NCBI GenBank assembly: GCA_030691775.1
Contig: JAUYDN010000057.1
Location: forward strand, 1 to 20,868
Origin: Dehalococcoidia bacterium
Lineage (GTDB): Bacteria; Chloroflexota; Dehalococcoidia; Dehalococcoidales; Fen-1064
Direction: 5' to 3'
DNA: 20,868 nucleotides
The position numbers were made by a program, and so were the translations under genes. The notes beneath the pieces are model-generated. The model worked only from the letters and a program-made list of their open reading frames with translations. It was not told the DNA's origin and made no database searches. This document shows, in pieces, positions 5,859 through 13,045 of the stretch (positions are counted from its first letter, which is position 1; each line of letters begins with the position of its first letter).

Positions 5859-7517
5859 CTACATTTTATCCGGCGCCGTCATACTCATCAGGTTGAGGAC
5901 TTTCACCAGCGCAATCTGTGCCGCCTTCACCAGCTTGAGCCGGGCTTTGGTAATAGCGATGTCACCGGAAACCACCCGGCAATCCCGGTAGAAGATGTGA
6001 AAAACAGTCGCCAGGTCCTGCGCATAATAGGCGAGGTGGTGCGGTTCTAAAGTAACTGTCACCGCCTCGATTGTTTCCGGCAACTGAAGCAAACGCCGCA
6101 CCAGCGTTAGTTCCGGCGGGGAGGTCAGCAGTGACACATCCCCATCATCAAAGCTGATTTGCCGTTCCTGTGCCAGTCGCATAATGCTCGCAATGCGGGC
6201 GTGGGCGTATTGAATGTAGTAGACCGGGTTATCCTGCGATTGTTTCCTGGCAAGCTCAAGGTCGAAGTCCATCTGGCTGTTAGCGGAGCGCGCCAGAAAG
6301 AAATAGCGGCAGGCATCAACACCCACCTCGTCCATCACTTCCTGGAGTGTAATGATATCACCGGTACGCTTGGAAACCCGCACCAGTTCCCCGCCGCGTT
6401 TCAGCGTAATCATCTGGTGGATAATGATGGTAAGCCGTGCCGGGTCGATGCCCAGTGCCCCCACTACTGCTTTCAACCGCGAGACGTGTCCCTGGTGGTC
6501 GGCTCCCCAGATATTGATGACCTTATCGAAACCGCGCTCGACAAACTTGTTGTAGTGGTAAGCGATATCTGCCGCGAAATAGGTGGGCGAGCCATCGCTC
6601 CGGATAACAACATTATCTTTATCTTCACCGAGCACCGTGGAGGCGAACCAGGTAGCGCCTTCTTTTTCCGCGATGTAACCGTTCTTGCGCAGTAGCTCCA
6701 GCACCTTTTTGTACTGACCATTGCGGTAGAGGCTTTGCTCGCTGAACCAGACGTCATACTCGACTCTCAGTTCTTTTAACCCCTCTTTGATGCCGTCCAT
6801 AACGTGCTTGAGTCCCAGTTCGCCGACTTTTGCGATTGCCTCATCTTCCGGCATGTCCTTGAATCTATCTCCATGCGAAGCGATTATCTCGTTAGCCAGG
6901 TCGACCATATAAAAGCCGTGATAGCCGTTGGCGGGTAGCTCTTTCTCAACCCCGAGACGCTGGAGATAACGCACATACAGCGACCGCTTGAAGGCGTCCA
7001 CCTGGCTGCCGGCATCGTTGAAATAATACTCTTTCTCCAGGCGATAGCCGCTGGCGGCGAGCACATTTGCCAGGGTACTGCCCAGGACCGCGCCCCGACC
7101 ATGCCCGACGTGGAGCGGACCAGTAGGATTGACGCTGACGAACTCCACCTGGACCTTTGCTCCTTTGCCGGTATCTTTATTGCCGTATGTTCCGCCGCAC
7201 TCCAGTATTTCGTTCACCTGCGAGGCGAGCCATTTGTCCTTGAGCGTGAAGTTGATGAACCCGGGTGGTGCGGCAACCGTCTTTTCTATTTCATCCGACT
7301 GGATGAGGTGAGCTACCAGCTCCCTGGCAATTACCATCGGGTTGGTGCCCATCACTCGCGTCAGCCGTAAAGGTAAATTGGAGGCGTAGTCACCGTGCTC
7401 CGGGTTCTGCGGACGTTCGATGGTCACGTCCGGCAGAGCGACCACGGGCAGTTTACCCGCTTTTTGGGCTTTTTCAGTTGCCTCTGTTAATAGGCTGATG
7501 AGTTTCTCTCTTAACAT
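5859..7517 (-). CDS. argS: Arginine-tRNA ligase
   Basis: Charges tRNA-Arg; a class I synthetase of 552 aa, the usual length. The N-terminal additional domain ends before the HIGH-type motif HVGHGR (residues 136-141), which follows the conserved EFVSVNPTGPL. The KMSKS region is the relaxed form VSKRTG (381-386), normal for ArgRS. GADHQGHVSRLKA (338-350) is the conserved catalytic-domain segment. The C-terminus ends TAPDKM, matching the family's typical APERM end, so the gene is complete. No strong ribosome-binding site precedes the ATG at 7517, but no better start is present. No T-box-like leader was recognised upstream; instead the divergent gap carries a foldback element. Confidence 0.97.
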   Translation of the reverse strand: MLREKLISLLTEATEKAQKAGKLPVVALPDVTIERPQNPEHGDYASNLPLRLTRVMGTNPMVIARELVAHLIQSDEIEKTVAAPPGFINFTLKDKWLASQVNEILECGGTYGNKDTGKGAKVQVEFVSVNPTGPLHVGHGRGAVLGSTLANVLAASGYRLEKEYYFNDAGSQVDAFKRSLYVRYLQRLGVEKELPANGYHGFYMVDLANEIIASHGDRFKDMPEDEAIAKVGELGLKHVMDGIKEGLKELRVEYDVWFSEQSLYRNGQYKKVLELLRKNGYIAEKEGATWFASTVLGEDKDNVVIRSDGSPTYFAADIAYHYNKFVERGFDKVINIWGADHQGHVSRLKAVVGALGIDPARLTIIIHQMITLKRGGELVRVSKRTGDIITLQEVMDEVGVDACRYFFLARSANSQMDFDLELARKQSQDNPVYYIQYAHARIASIMRLAQERQISFDDGDVSLLTSPPELTLVRRLLQLPETIEAVTVTLEPHHLAYYAQDLATVFHIFYRDCRVVSGDIAITKARLKLVKAAQIALVKVLNLMSMTAPDKM

Positions 7518-7597
7518 CCCGGTGAATACTCCGCAGAGAATGAATTATAGCATAACGGATGGTATTAGAGCTAACATTATCAACGGAAAAGAGCTTC

Positions 7598-7715
7598 CCG
7601 CGAAACAACTGAAAACCCTCACAATCTCCCTTTACGAAGGGAGAGGATACAATTTCCCCACTTTCGTAAAGGGGGACTGAAGGGGGTTTTTCCTACATAT
7701 GCTTTAGTTTCGCGG
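7598..7715. repeat. 118-base foldback element with 9-bp terminal inverted repeats
   Basis: Perfect ends CCGCGAAAC (7598-7606) and GTTTCGCGG (7707-7715). The inner halves also pair: the left reads AAAACCCTC and TCCCTTTACGAA, and the right, in reverse complement, reads AAAAACCCCCTTC and CCCCTTTACGAA. The whole unit folds as one long imperfect stem. It lies in the gap between divergent argS and hicB. It shares the CTCCCTTT...GGGAGAGGAT pattern with the foldback at 869-963, so the two may be related. No reading frame is supported. Confidence 0.65.
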
Positions 7716-7789
7716 ATGCCTCAGCGGAAAAACAGTACGCTAGTCGATTGACGCGGATGCTCAGATAGAATACTATTTTAGTGTGACGA

Positions 7790-7819
7790 TTGACAAAATA
7801 CACCCGTCAGTGGTTTACT
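7790..7819 (+). promoter_or_regulatory. Candidate hicBA promoter
   Basis: A perfect TTGACA -35 (7790-7795), an 18-base spacer, then TTTACT (7814-7819). The octamer CGATTGAC overlaps the -35 (7787-7794) and recurs 42 bases upstream (7745-7752). The palindrome ATCCCGGAT (7824-7832) lies just downstream. Either could be an operator for an autoregulated antitoxin, but this is only inference. Confidence 0.4.
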
Positions 7820-7854
7820 TCTAGCATCCCGGATGTCGTCAGTCAAGGGGAAAA

Positions 7855-8148
7855 ATGAAAACCAGGCAAAACAGAAAGTTGCAGCTAAATCTTTCAGTGT
7901 TGGTACGCAAAGAAGGCCGACAGTACTCCTCCTGGTGTCCGGAACTCGACGTGGCAAGTTGCGGTGACACAGTAGAAGAGGCGTGCGCGAATTTACATGA
8001 CGCTGTTGACGCTTACCTGACGGCTCTTGCTGAAGAAGGGGAGCTTGAGAAAGTTCTGGATGAAAGGGGCGTGCTTTCTTCTCGAAAAAACGCGTGTGAT
8101 TACACTTTCCTCTCCCCCTGGCAAAAGACAATCACGGTATCGGCGTGA
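7855..8148 (+). CDS. hicB: HicB-family antitoxin
   Basis: A 97-aa protein with the degraded RNase H-like HicB fold: the strand LNLSVLVRKEGRQYSSWCPELDVASCGDT, then the helix VEEACANLHDAVDAYLTALAEEGELEKVL. In this family it binds and blocks HicA. No clear helix-turn-helix or ribbon-helix-helix follows at the C-terminus, so DNA binding by this version is doubtful. AAGGGG (7845-7850) precedes the ATG by four bases. The stop overlaps the GTG start of hicA (GTGA, 8145-8148), the usual translational coupling. Antitoxin-first order is a known variant of hicAB loci. Confidence 0.85.
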   Translation: MKTRQNRKLQLNLSVLVRKEGRQYSSWCPELDVASCGDTVEEACANLHDAVDAYLTALAEEGELEKVLDERGVLSSRKNACDYTFLSPWQKTITVSA

Positions 8149-8375
8149 GTAAATTACCTCTTTGTTCCAGTGAACAAATCATATCCGCATTAATAAAGGA
8201 CGGCTTCCAGTTTAGAGGGAAATCAAGCGGTGGAAGCCACCAGGTTTTCCGCAAATACATATCTGGTGAGCGTACTCTTGTTGTGCCTGTTCCTATCGGA
8301 AAGAAATACCCAGAGGCACGTTATCTTCAATTTTACGACTGGCTAAGATCGAAAGACGACGTTTCCTGCAGTTGA
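8145..8375 (+). CDS. hicA: HicA-family toxin, frameshifted near the C-terminus
   Basis: HicA is a small double-stranded-RNA-binding-fold mRNA interferase. The open frame starts at GTG 8145, overlaps hicB by four bases and codes for 76 aa. SGGSHQVFRK contains the catalytic histidine (His32), followed by TLVVPVPIGK. After residue 53 the frame (KYPEARYLQFYDW) loses family likeness. The -1 frame from 8303 reads EIPRGTLSSILRLAKIE and continues to a TAA at 8384-8386, exactly the expected HicA ending, and would give 80 aa in total. The shift occurs at GGA-AAG-AAA (8298-8306), an A-AAG site. It may be a base lost by mutation, an assembly error, or -1 recoding. As written the C-terminus is wrong and the toxin may be inactive. 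Confidence 0.8.
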   Translation: MSKLPLCSSEQIISALIKDGFQFRGKSSGGSHQVFRKYISGERTLVVPVPIGKKYPEARYLQFYDWLRSKDDVSCS

Positions 8376-8377
8376 TA

Positions 8378-8419
8378 AAAGACTAAAGACTTGTAACTTG
8401 CAGTCGAATGCTGAAGGCT
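8378..8419. repeat. 7-base-period tandem repeat between hicA and the flavoprotein gene
   Basis: Six units in strict register: AAAGACT twice (8378-8384 and 8385-8391), TGTAACT, TGCAGTC, then GAATGCT and GAAGGCT (8413-8419). CT or TC ends every unit. The tract fills the space between the two convergent genes and contains the TAA of the canonical hicA frame. Confidence 0.65.
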
Positions 8420-8425
8420 CGTCTG

Positions 8426-9151
8426 CTACTTTGCCTCCCGTGCGTCCAGCATCTGCTGGAAGCCGCGGTTAGCGGCGTTCATATACATCTCCATCGGCAA
8501 GAGCTGGCGGCTGACGGTGGTCAATGTTTCGGGTGCTATTTTACCGGTTGCTACCAGCTGTTTGCCTGCGCTCTTCGCCGCCTCGATAACATCTACCGCA
8601 AAGCCAGCCTTGACAAGCGCGTCCAGAGAACCCGCGTGCGGCCGTAAGAGCGCCCCTGCAAACTCGCGGTTGGCGTTTCTGCAGATTGCTTTTACATGAA
8701 CGACCAGCGCATCGAAGTTGTCCATCTCCCAGAAGCCGCAGGTAGAGACCAGGACTATTTTGCCCCCCTGTTTCATTCCCTCCCGCCTCGGATGGCGGTT
8801 GTGTCCGTCACGGAGCTCAAAAAACGGCTGTATAGTAGGGATAAAGCGGTCCAGCAACATTTTCATCGTACCTGTCATACCGTCGACATAGACAGGCGTG
8901 GCTAACACCCACACATCCGCGCCGCCGATTTTCGGCAGGACGGCAGGCATATCGTCTTTATGACGGCAGACGCCGGGCGTCTTCACCCAGCAATCGAAGC
9001 ACCCTTCGCACGGCATGATTTTCATTTTGCGCGGGTAAATTATTTCTACATCGGCGCCCGCCTCTTGCATGCCTTCTACAAACGGGTTGAGTACGCGGGC
9101 GGTATTACCTTTTTCCATGTGCGGGCTGGAATTAATAACCAGGACTTTCAT
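8426..9151 (-). CDS. Iron-sulfur flavoprotein (Isf-like, flavodoxin/NAD(P)H-dependent FMN reductase fold)
   Basis: A 241-aa flavodoxin-like protein. The FMN phosphate-binding start is MKVLVINSSPHMEKGNTARV, and the flavin-contacting segment LATPVYVDGMTGTMKMLLDR follows. Cysteines 48, 51, 54 and 62 form C-x2-C-x2-C-x7-C, the compact [4Fe-4S] motif of Methanosarcina-type Isf proteins. It probably passes electrons in the cytoplasm, perhaps from ferredoxin to O2/H2O2 or another acceptor, but the partner is unknown. The start at 9151 has a near-perfect AAAGGAGGT about nine bases upstream. It is transcribed alone. Simple NADPH-dependent FMN reductases lack the cysteine cluster, so Isf is the better call. 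Confidence 0.88.
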   Translation of the reverse strand: MKVLVINSSPHMEKGNTARVLNPFVEGMQEAGADVEIIYPRKMKIMPCEGCFDCWVKTPGVCRHKDDMPAVLPKIGGADVWVLATPVYVDGMTGTMKMLLDRFIPTIQPFFELRDGHNRHPRREGMKQGGKIVLVSTCGFWEMDNFDALVVHVKAICRNANREFAGALLRPHAGSLDALVKAGFAVDVIEAAKSAGKQLVATGKIAPETLTTVSRQLLPMEMYMNAANRGFQQMLDAREAK

Positions 9152-9309
9152 CGGCGTGTTACCTCCTTTGGTTCATCTTTGTTTTTTCATACAACTATCC
9201 ACGAAAGTCAGATTCTTTGTTCACTTATTTATCAGTATTACTGATGCTGGCAGTCTCAGCACCACGAAGAATGAAAACGGGGTTGCCATTTCCCGCTGCA
9301 CTGGGATAG

Positions 9310-9406
9310 GGACTCTCGTAGTGGGGTAATGACTTCCTCTGCCCCACCCTGAGTTCCTTCGTCGTCCTTCGGAATAATGTTGGTACGGACTCCTCCAGGA
9401 TGACAG
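9310..9406. repeat. Truncated relative of the 5505-5748 element
   Basis: CCCCACCCTGAG (9342-9353) followed by TTCCTTCGTC matches 5698-5719 (CCCCACCCTGAG then ATTCTTCGTC), and both end in a GGACTCC...CCAG-ATGACA sequence (9388-9405 here). No matching left terminus was found, so this copy looks 5'-truncated or rearranged. The gap 9152-9508 holds nothing else recognisable except the heptad tract at 9472-9499. Confidence 0.5.
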
Positions 9407-9471
9407 GTAGGGGTATTTACATAATAATACGACTGGCTCATGTTTTCGGGAGGAATTGGGGGGTGGGGGGC

Positions 9472-9499
9472 TTGATACTTGATATTTGATAGTTGATAC
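9472..9499. repeat. 7-base-period tandem repeat downstream of recG
   Basis: Four units of TTGATAN: TTGATAC (9472-9478), TTGATAT (9479-9485), then TTGATAG and TTGATAC. It lies nine bases beyond the recG stop and is the least degenerate heptad tract in the window. Confidence 0.75.
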
Positions 9500-9508
9500 T
9501 TTCTCCCC

Positions 9509-11965
9509 CTAGCTCCACTCTCCCGCCTCCTCTGTCCAAACCCTTGCCAGCTCTTTTACCAGCGGGGCGTGCGCCGGGTCTTTCAGGTGAGGGTCTCGTT
9601 CAAAGAGCTTTTCTGCCTCAGCGCGTGCCATCTCCAGTATGCCCACGTCTCCCAGCTTCGCCATCTTCAGGTCCGGCAGGCCGCTCTGCCGTGTGCCGAA
9701 AAACTCCCCCGGACCCCTCATCTTCAGGTCTTCTTCCGCCAGCTTGAAGCCGTCGAAGATGGTCTCGATAATCGAGAGCCGTTCCTGTCCCACCGCCGAA
9801 GGATTTTCCGCCAGCAGGATGCAATAGCTCTGTGCGGGACCTCTGCCCACCCTGCCCCGGAACTGGTGTAACTGTGCCAGCCCGAACCTGTCCGCGCTCT
9901 CCACCATCATCACCGTGGCGTTCGGGACATCGATGCCAACCTCGACTACGGGCGTCGAAACCAGGATGTGCGTTTTGCATTCGTGGAAGTCCTGCATTGC
10001 CCGCTCTTTGTCCGCGCTGGACATTTTACCGTGCAGAAGTCCGAGCTTCAAGTCCGTGAAGACTTCATTCACCAGGTGCTCATATTCAACGACCGCCGCG
10101 CGTGCCTGCACCACTTCCGATTCCTCGATGAGCGGGCAAATGATGAATGCCTGGTGACCGGCGGCAACCTCGCGGCGGATGAAATTGTAGGCTTTATCGC
10201 GTTCATCGGGCTTGAGCCATTTCGTCTTGATGAGCTGTCTACCCGGCGGTAGCTCGTTGATGACAGAGAGGTCGAGGTCGCCGTACAGAGTCAGGGCGAG
10301 GGTGCGGGGGATGGGAGTGGCGGTCATTACGAGAACGTGGGGATTGGTGCCTTTCTGCCGGAGCGTACCGCGCTGTTCTACTCCGAAGCGGTGCTGTTCA
10401 TCGACGACGATAAAACCCAGCTTTTTGAACTCCACCTCTTCCTGTATCAGGGCATGCGTGCCGATGACGATATTCACCTTGCCATCGATAATCAGTTTGT
10501 GAAGCTCCCGTTTCTTCTTTAGCGGCAATGCGCCGATAAGCATGGCAACGGAGACCGGTCCCGGCGTGACGCCAGCGTAGGTGTAAAGGTGGCTGTTTTC
10601 GCTTTCTGCCTGTCCGGCGCGCGCCAGCAGGTTCTGTACGGTCTTGATGTGCTGTTCCGCCAGGATTTCCGTGGGCGCCATAAAAGCCGCCTGGTAGCCC
10701 TGCGCTACCGCCATCAAGACTGCCGCGGTGGCGACTACCGTCTTGCCGCTCCCCACCTCGCCCTGCAGGAGGCGGGACATCGCCTGCGGCTTCTCCATAT
10801 CTGTCAAAATTTCGTTGAGCACCTTTTGCTGGGCGGCGGTCAAAGTGAAAGGGAGGGATTTCAAGAACTGTTCCAGCACCTTTTTATCTGTCTTGATAAC
10901 ATTGCCGGGCTGGCTCTCCCGCCAGGCACGCTTCCGGCTCAGCACACCCAACTGGAGCAGAAATAGCTCATCGAAGGCGAGGCGGGTGCGGGCGCGGTCA
11001 TAGGCTGTTGTGTCATCCGGGTAATGCGCCTGGGCAATAGCTTCCGGGAGGTCCAGCAGATTGCGGCTTTTCTTGATTACGGGGGGAAGGAACTCGGGTA
11101 CGGCACCCACCCACTGGTTGACGGTGCTCTTCACCAGGCGGCGCACCGGCCGTTGATACAGTCCTTCCGTCAACGGGTAGATGGGCACGAGTCTACCGGT
11201 GTGGATGAGGTCGGCGGCTTCCTCAGCCGGCTCCCACTCCGGCGATTCGAAGACAGGGTGCCCGTGGAACATTTTTACCCGGCCGCTGATAACGATACGG
11301 GTGTTTGTCCGCAGCGCTTTTGCCACATAAGGGTTATTGAACCATACGGCGCGGGCATTGCCGGTCGCGTCTCCGACGGTCGCTTCGGTGCCTTTGCCCC
11401 GACCCAGGTATTTCTCCTGTGCTTCCCAGACGTTGACGATGACCGTTTCCTCGGTGCCTTCCGTAAGCTGTGAGACGGTCTTCAGCTGGCTGTAATCGAC
11501 GTGGCGGTGAGGGAAAAAATAAAGTAAGTCGCGCACCGTCTTCACGCCCAGCTTGTTGAACTTCCCGGCAATGCTGGCGCCCATCCCTTTGATGACGGTC
11601 ACCGACTGGTCGAGAGATTTACCCGCGCCCGCCGCTGGTTTTCTTATTCTGAGCGCCGGTTTTACCGGAGCGGGTCTGGATTTAGCTTTGACAGGGTCTC
11701 GCTTTATACCGGATTCAAGCTCACCGGCAAGCGCGAGCACATCTTTGAGCCAGTCCTGCCGCTGGGCAACGGTCATCTTTCCGTAACCAGTATTGCCAAC
11801 CGCTTTCAGATGGGCACGCACACGGTCGTCGGCTACTGTGGCGCTGGCGCGGGTTGCCCAGTTACGCAGAAACCTGTCCAGCCCTCCGAAGACGGCTGTA
11901 TCGGAAAAGCCCTTTTTCTGCTCCAGTTCGAGGACTTTACGCAGGGAAGAAGTATCGATTGTCAT
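9509..11965 (-). CDS. recG: ATP-dependent DNA helicase RecG
   Basis: Remodels stalled replication forks and branched DNA. The protein has 818 aa, longer than the roughly 690 aa of E. coli RecG, mainly through an N-terminal region of about 120 residues that is charged and ends in a Pro/Lys/Ala-rich linker (90-117). The wedge/OB domain starts near VIKGMGASIAGKFNKLGV (124-141). Helicase motifs are Walker A GEVGSGKT (402-409), DEQH (522-525), then TATPIPRT and QFRGRVGRG. About 20 extra residues lie between motifs Ia and II (450-475). The ATG at 11965 has only a weak AAAGGG close by, so the exact start is less sure. It lies 144 bases after the second degV gene in the same direction and may share its transcript. 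Confidence 0.96.
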   Translation of the reverse strand: MTIDTSSLRKVLELEQKKGFSDTAVFGGLDRFLRNWATRASATVADDRVRAHLKAVGNTGYGKMTVAQRQDWLKDVLALAGELESGIKRDPVKAKSRPAPVKPALRIRKPAAGAGKSLDQSVTVIKGMGASIAGKFNKLGVKTVRDLLYFFPHRHVDYSQLKTVSQLTEGTEETVIVNVWEAQEKYLGRGKGTEATVGDATGNARAVWFNNPYVAKALRTNTRIVISGRVKMFHGHPVFESPEWEPAEEAADLIHTGRLVPIYPLTEGLYQRPVRRLVKSTVNQWVGAVPEFLPPVIKKSRNLLDLPEAIAQAHYPDDTTAYDRARTRLAFDELFLLQLGVLSRKRAWRESQPGNVIKTDKKVLEQFLKSLPFTLTAAQQKVLNEILTDMEKPQAMSRLLQGEVGSGKTVVATAAVLMAVAQGYQAAFMAPTEILAEQHIKTVQNLLARAGQAESENSHLYTYAGVTPGPVSVAMLIGALPLKKKRELHKLIIDGKVNIVIGTHALIQEEVEFKKLGFIVVDEQHRFGVEQRGTLRQKGTNPHVLVMTATPIPRTLALTLYGDLDLSVINELPPGRQLIKTKWLKPDERDKAYNFIRREVAAGHQAFIICPLIEESEVVQARAAVVEYEHLVNEVFTDLKLGLLHGKMSSADKERAMQDFHECKTHILVSTPVVEVGIDVPNATVMMVESADRFGLAQLHQFRGRVGRGPAQSYCILLAENPSAVGQERLSIIETIFDGFKLAEEDLKMRGPGEFFGTRQSGLPDLKMAKLGDVGILEMARAEAEKLFERDPHLKDPAHAPLVKELARVWTEEAGEWS

Positions 11966-12109
11966 TTACCCTTTGGGATAAAACTTCAAATCCGCAAACT
12001 CTATAACTCTAACCAAGGTCTATTTTAGCTGATAAAGAGTTGGCGTGTAACCAGAAGAGAGATAACGGGGGAGGGTATTAACGCCAATGTAAAACTCGCC
12101 AATGTTTGC

Positions 12110-13042
12110 TTAACTGCGGGGTTTGATTTTAGGCAGGTGTAAAGACGGCACATTGATTTTGTGTCCAACCGGTTCCGCCTCTTCTTCACCGGAGCTTGCG
12201 GCGCCGACTTTCTTCCTCACCGCCACCGCCAGCACACCGGGCCCGCCGTGTACTCCGAGTGCCGGTCCCAGTCGTGCCAGGTGCAGATGGCTGGAATCGA
12301 CCAGCGAACCGAGCCGCTCTTTGAGACGGTGGGCTTCTTCCTGCGTGGTGCTGTGAATCACCGCCAGCTCATGAATTCCCGGCATGCTCCGTGCGAACTC
12401 GATGAGCCGTTCGATGCCTCTGGCGCGTGTCCGGACATTACCGACCGGTTGGAACTCGCCATCGCGCATGGAGAGCACGGGCTTTACGTTTAGTAAGCTC
12501 CCTATGAGGGCTTTAGCCTTGCCAATCCGGCCGCCGAGCAACAGGTATTTCAGAGTATCGAAAACACCGAGGAGGTGCGTGTTGGCGATTGCCTCGTCGA
12601 CTTCCCCGATGACTTTATGCAGGCTTTGACCCGCTGCCGCCAGCCGCGCCGCCGCCAGCGTGACCAGCCCCAGCCCCATCGAAACCGATTGCGAGTCCAT
12701 TACTTGAATATCGCATTTTTCCGCGGCAAGCTCTTTCCCGCGTAGCGCCGAGTTATACGTTCCGCTCAGCTTGCCGGAGACGTGGACGGAAACTATCTCA
12801 TCTGTATCCTTTGCCACTTCCAGGTAGACGCGGGCGAAATCGGCGGGGGTAGGCTGGGAGGTGGTGGGGTGTACGCGACTGTTCACCAGCTTATCGTAGA
12901 ATTCGTCACGGTTGATATCGATGCCGTCCCGGTAGCTCGTTTGTCCGAAACGGACATAAACGGGTACGACCGTGATGTTCAGGGTTTTTACCAGCTCGGG
13001 AGAAAGGTCCGCGGTGCTATCGGTGACGATGCGGACGGGCAT
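12110..13042 (-). CDS. DegV-family fatty-acid-binding protein, copy 2 (FakB-type)
   Basis: DegV proteins enclose a fatty acid; next to a FakA kinase they act as FakB, presenting the acyl chain for phosphorylation. The 310-aa protein starts MPVRIVTDSTADL and has TTSQPTPADF, VSGKLSGTYNSA, LLLGGRIGKAKALIGSLLNVKPVL and the C-terminal GVHGGPGVLAV with the usual His (265). A polar, Glu- and Lys-containing tail of about 35 residues (276-310) follows the normal end of the fold and has no match I recognise. It begins three bases after the first degV gene and has its ribosome-binding site (GAAGGA) inside that gene's end, so the two are co-transcribed. The acyl preference is unknown. Confidence 0.9.
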   Translation of the reverse strand: MPVRIVTDSTADLSPELVKTLNITVVPVYVRFGQTSYRDGIDINRDEFYDKLVNSRVHPTTSQPTPADFARVYLEVAKDTDEIVSVHVSGKLSGTYNSALRGKELAAEKCDIQVMDSQSVSMGLGLVTLAAARLAAAGQSLHKVIGEVDEAIANTHLLGVFDTLKYLLLGGRIGKAKALIGSLLNVKPVLSMRDGEFQPVGNVRTRARGIERLIEFARSMPGIHELAVIHSTTQEEAHRLKERLGSLVDSSHLHLARLGPALGVHGGPGVLAVAVRKKVGAASSGEEEAEPVGHKINVPSLHLPKIKPRS

Positions 13043-13045
13043 CGG

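Noticed and set aside
7518..7600. T-box or other amino-acid riboswitch before argS (and before trpS)
   Set aside because: I found no T-box core sequence or specifier stem; the upstream gap holds a foldback repeat instead.
7778..8131. A 117-codon minus-strand frame across hicB
   Set aside because: It is antisense to hicB and has no family likeness.
9256..9441. A 61-codon minus-strand frame with CHPGG and similar words
   Set aside because: This is the translation of the dispersed repeat at 9310-9406, not a gene.
140..9499. CRISPR array made of the short repeats
   Set aside because: The units are 7 bases with no spacers, and no cas gene is present.
9472..9499. Rho-independent terminator for recG
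   Set aside because: The TTGATAN tract has no G/C-rich stem or T-run on the recG strand.
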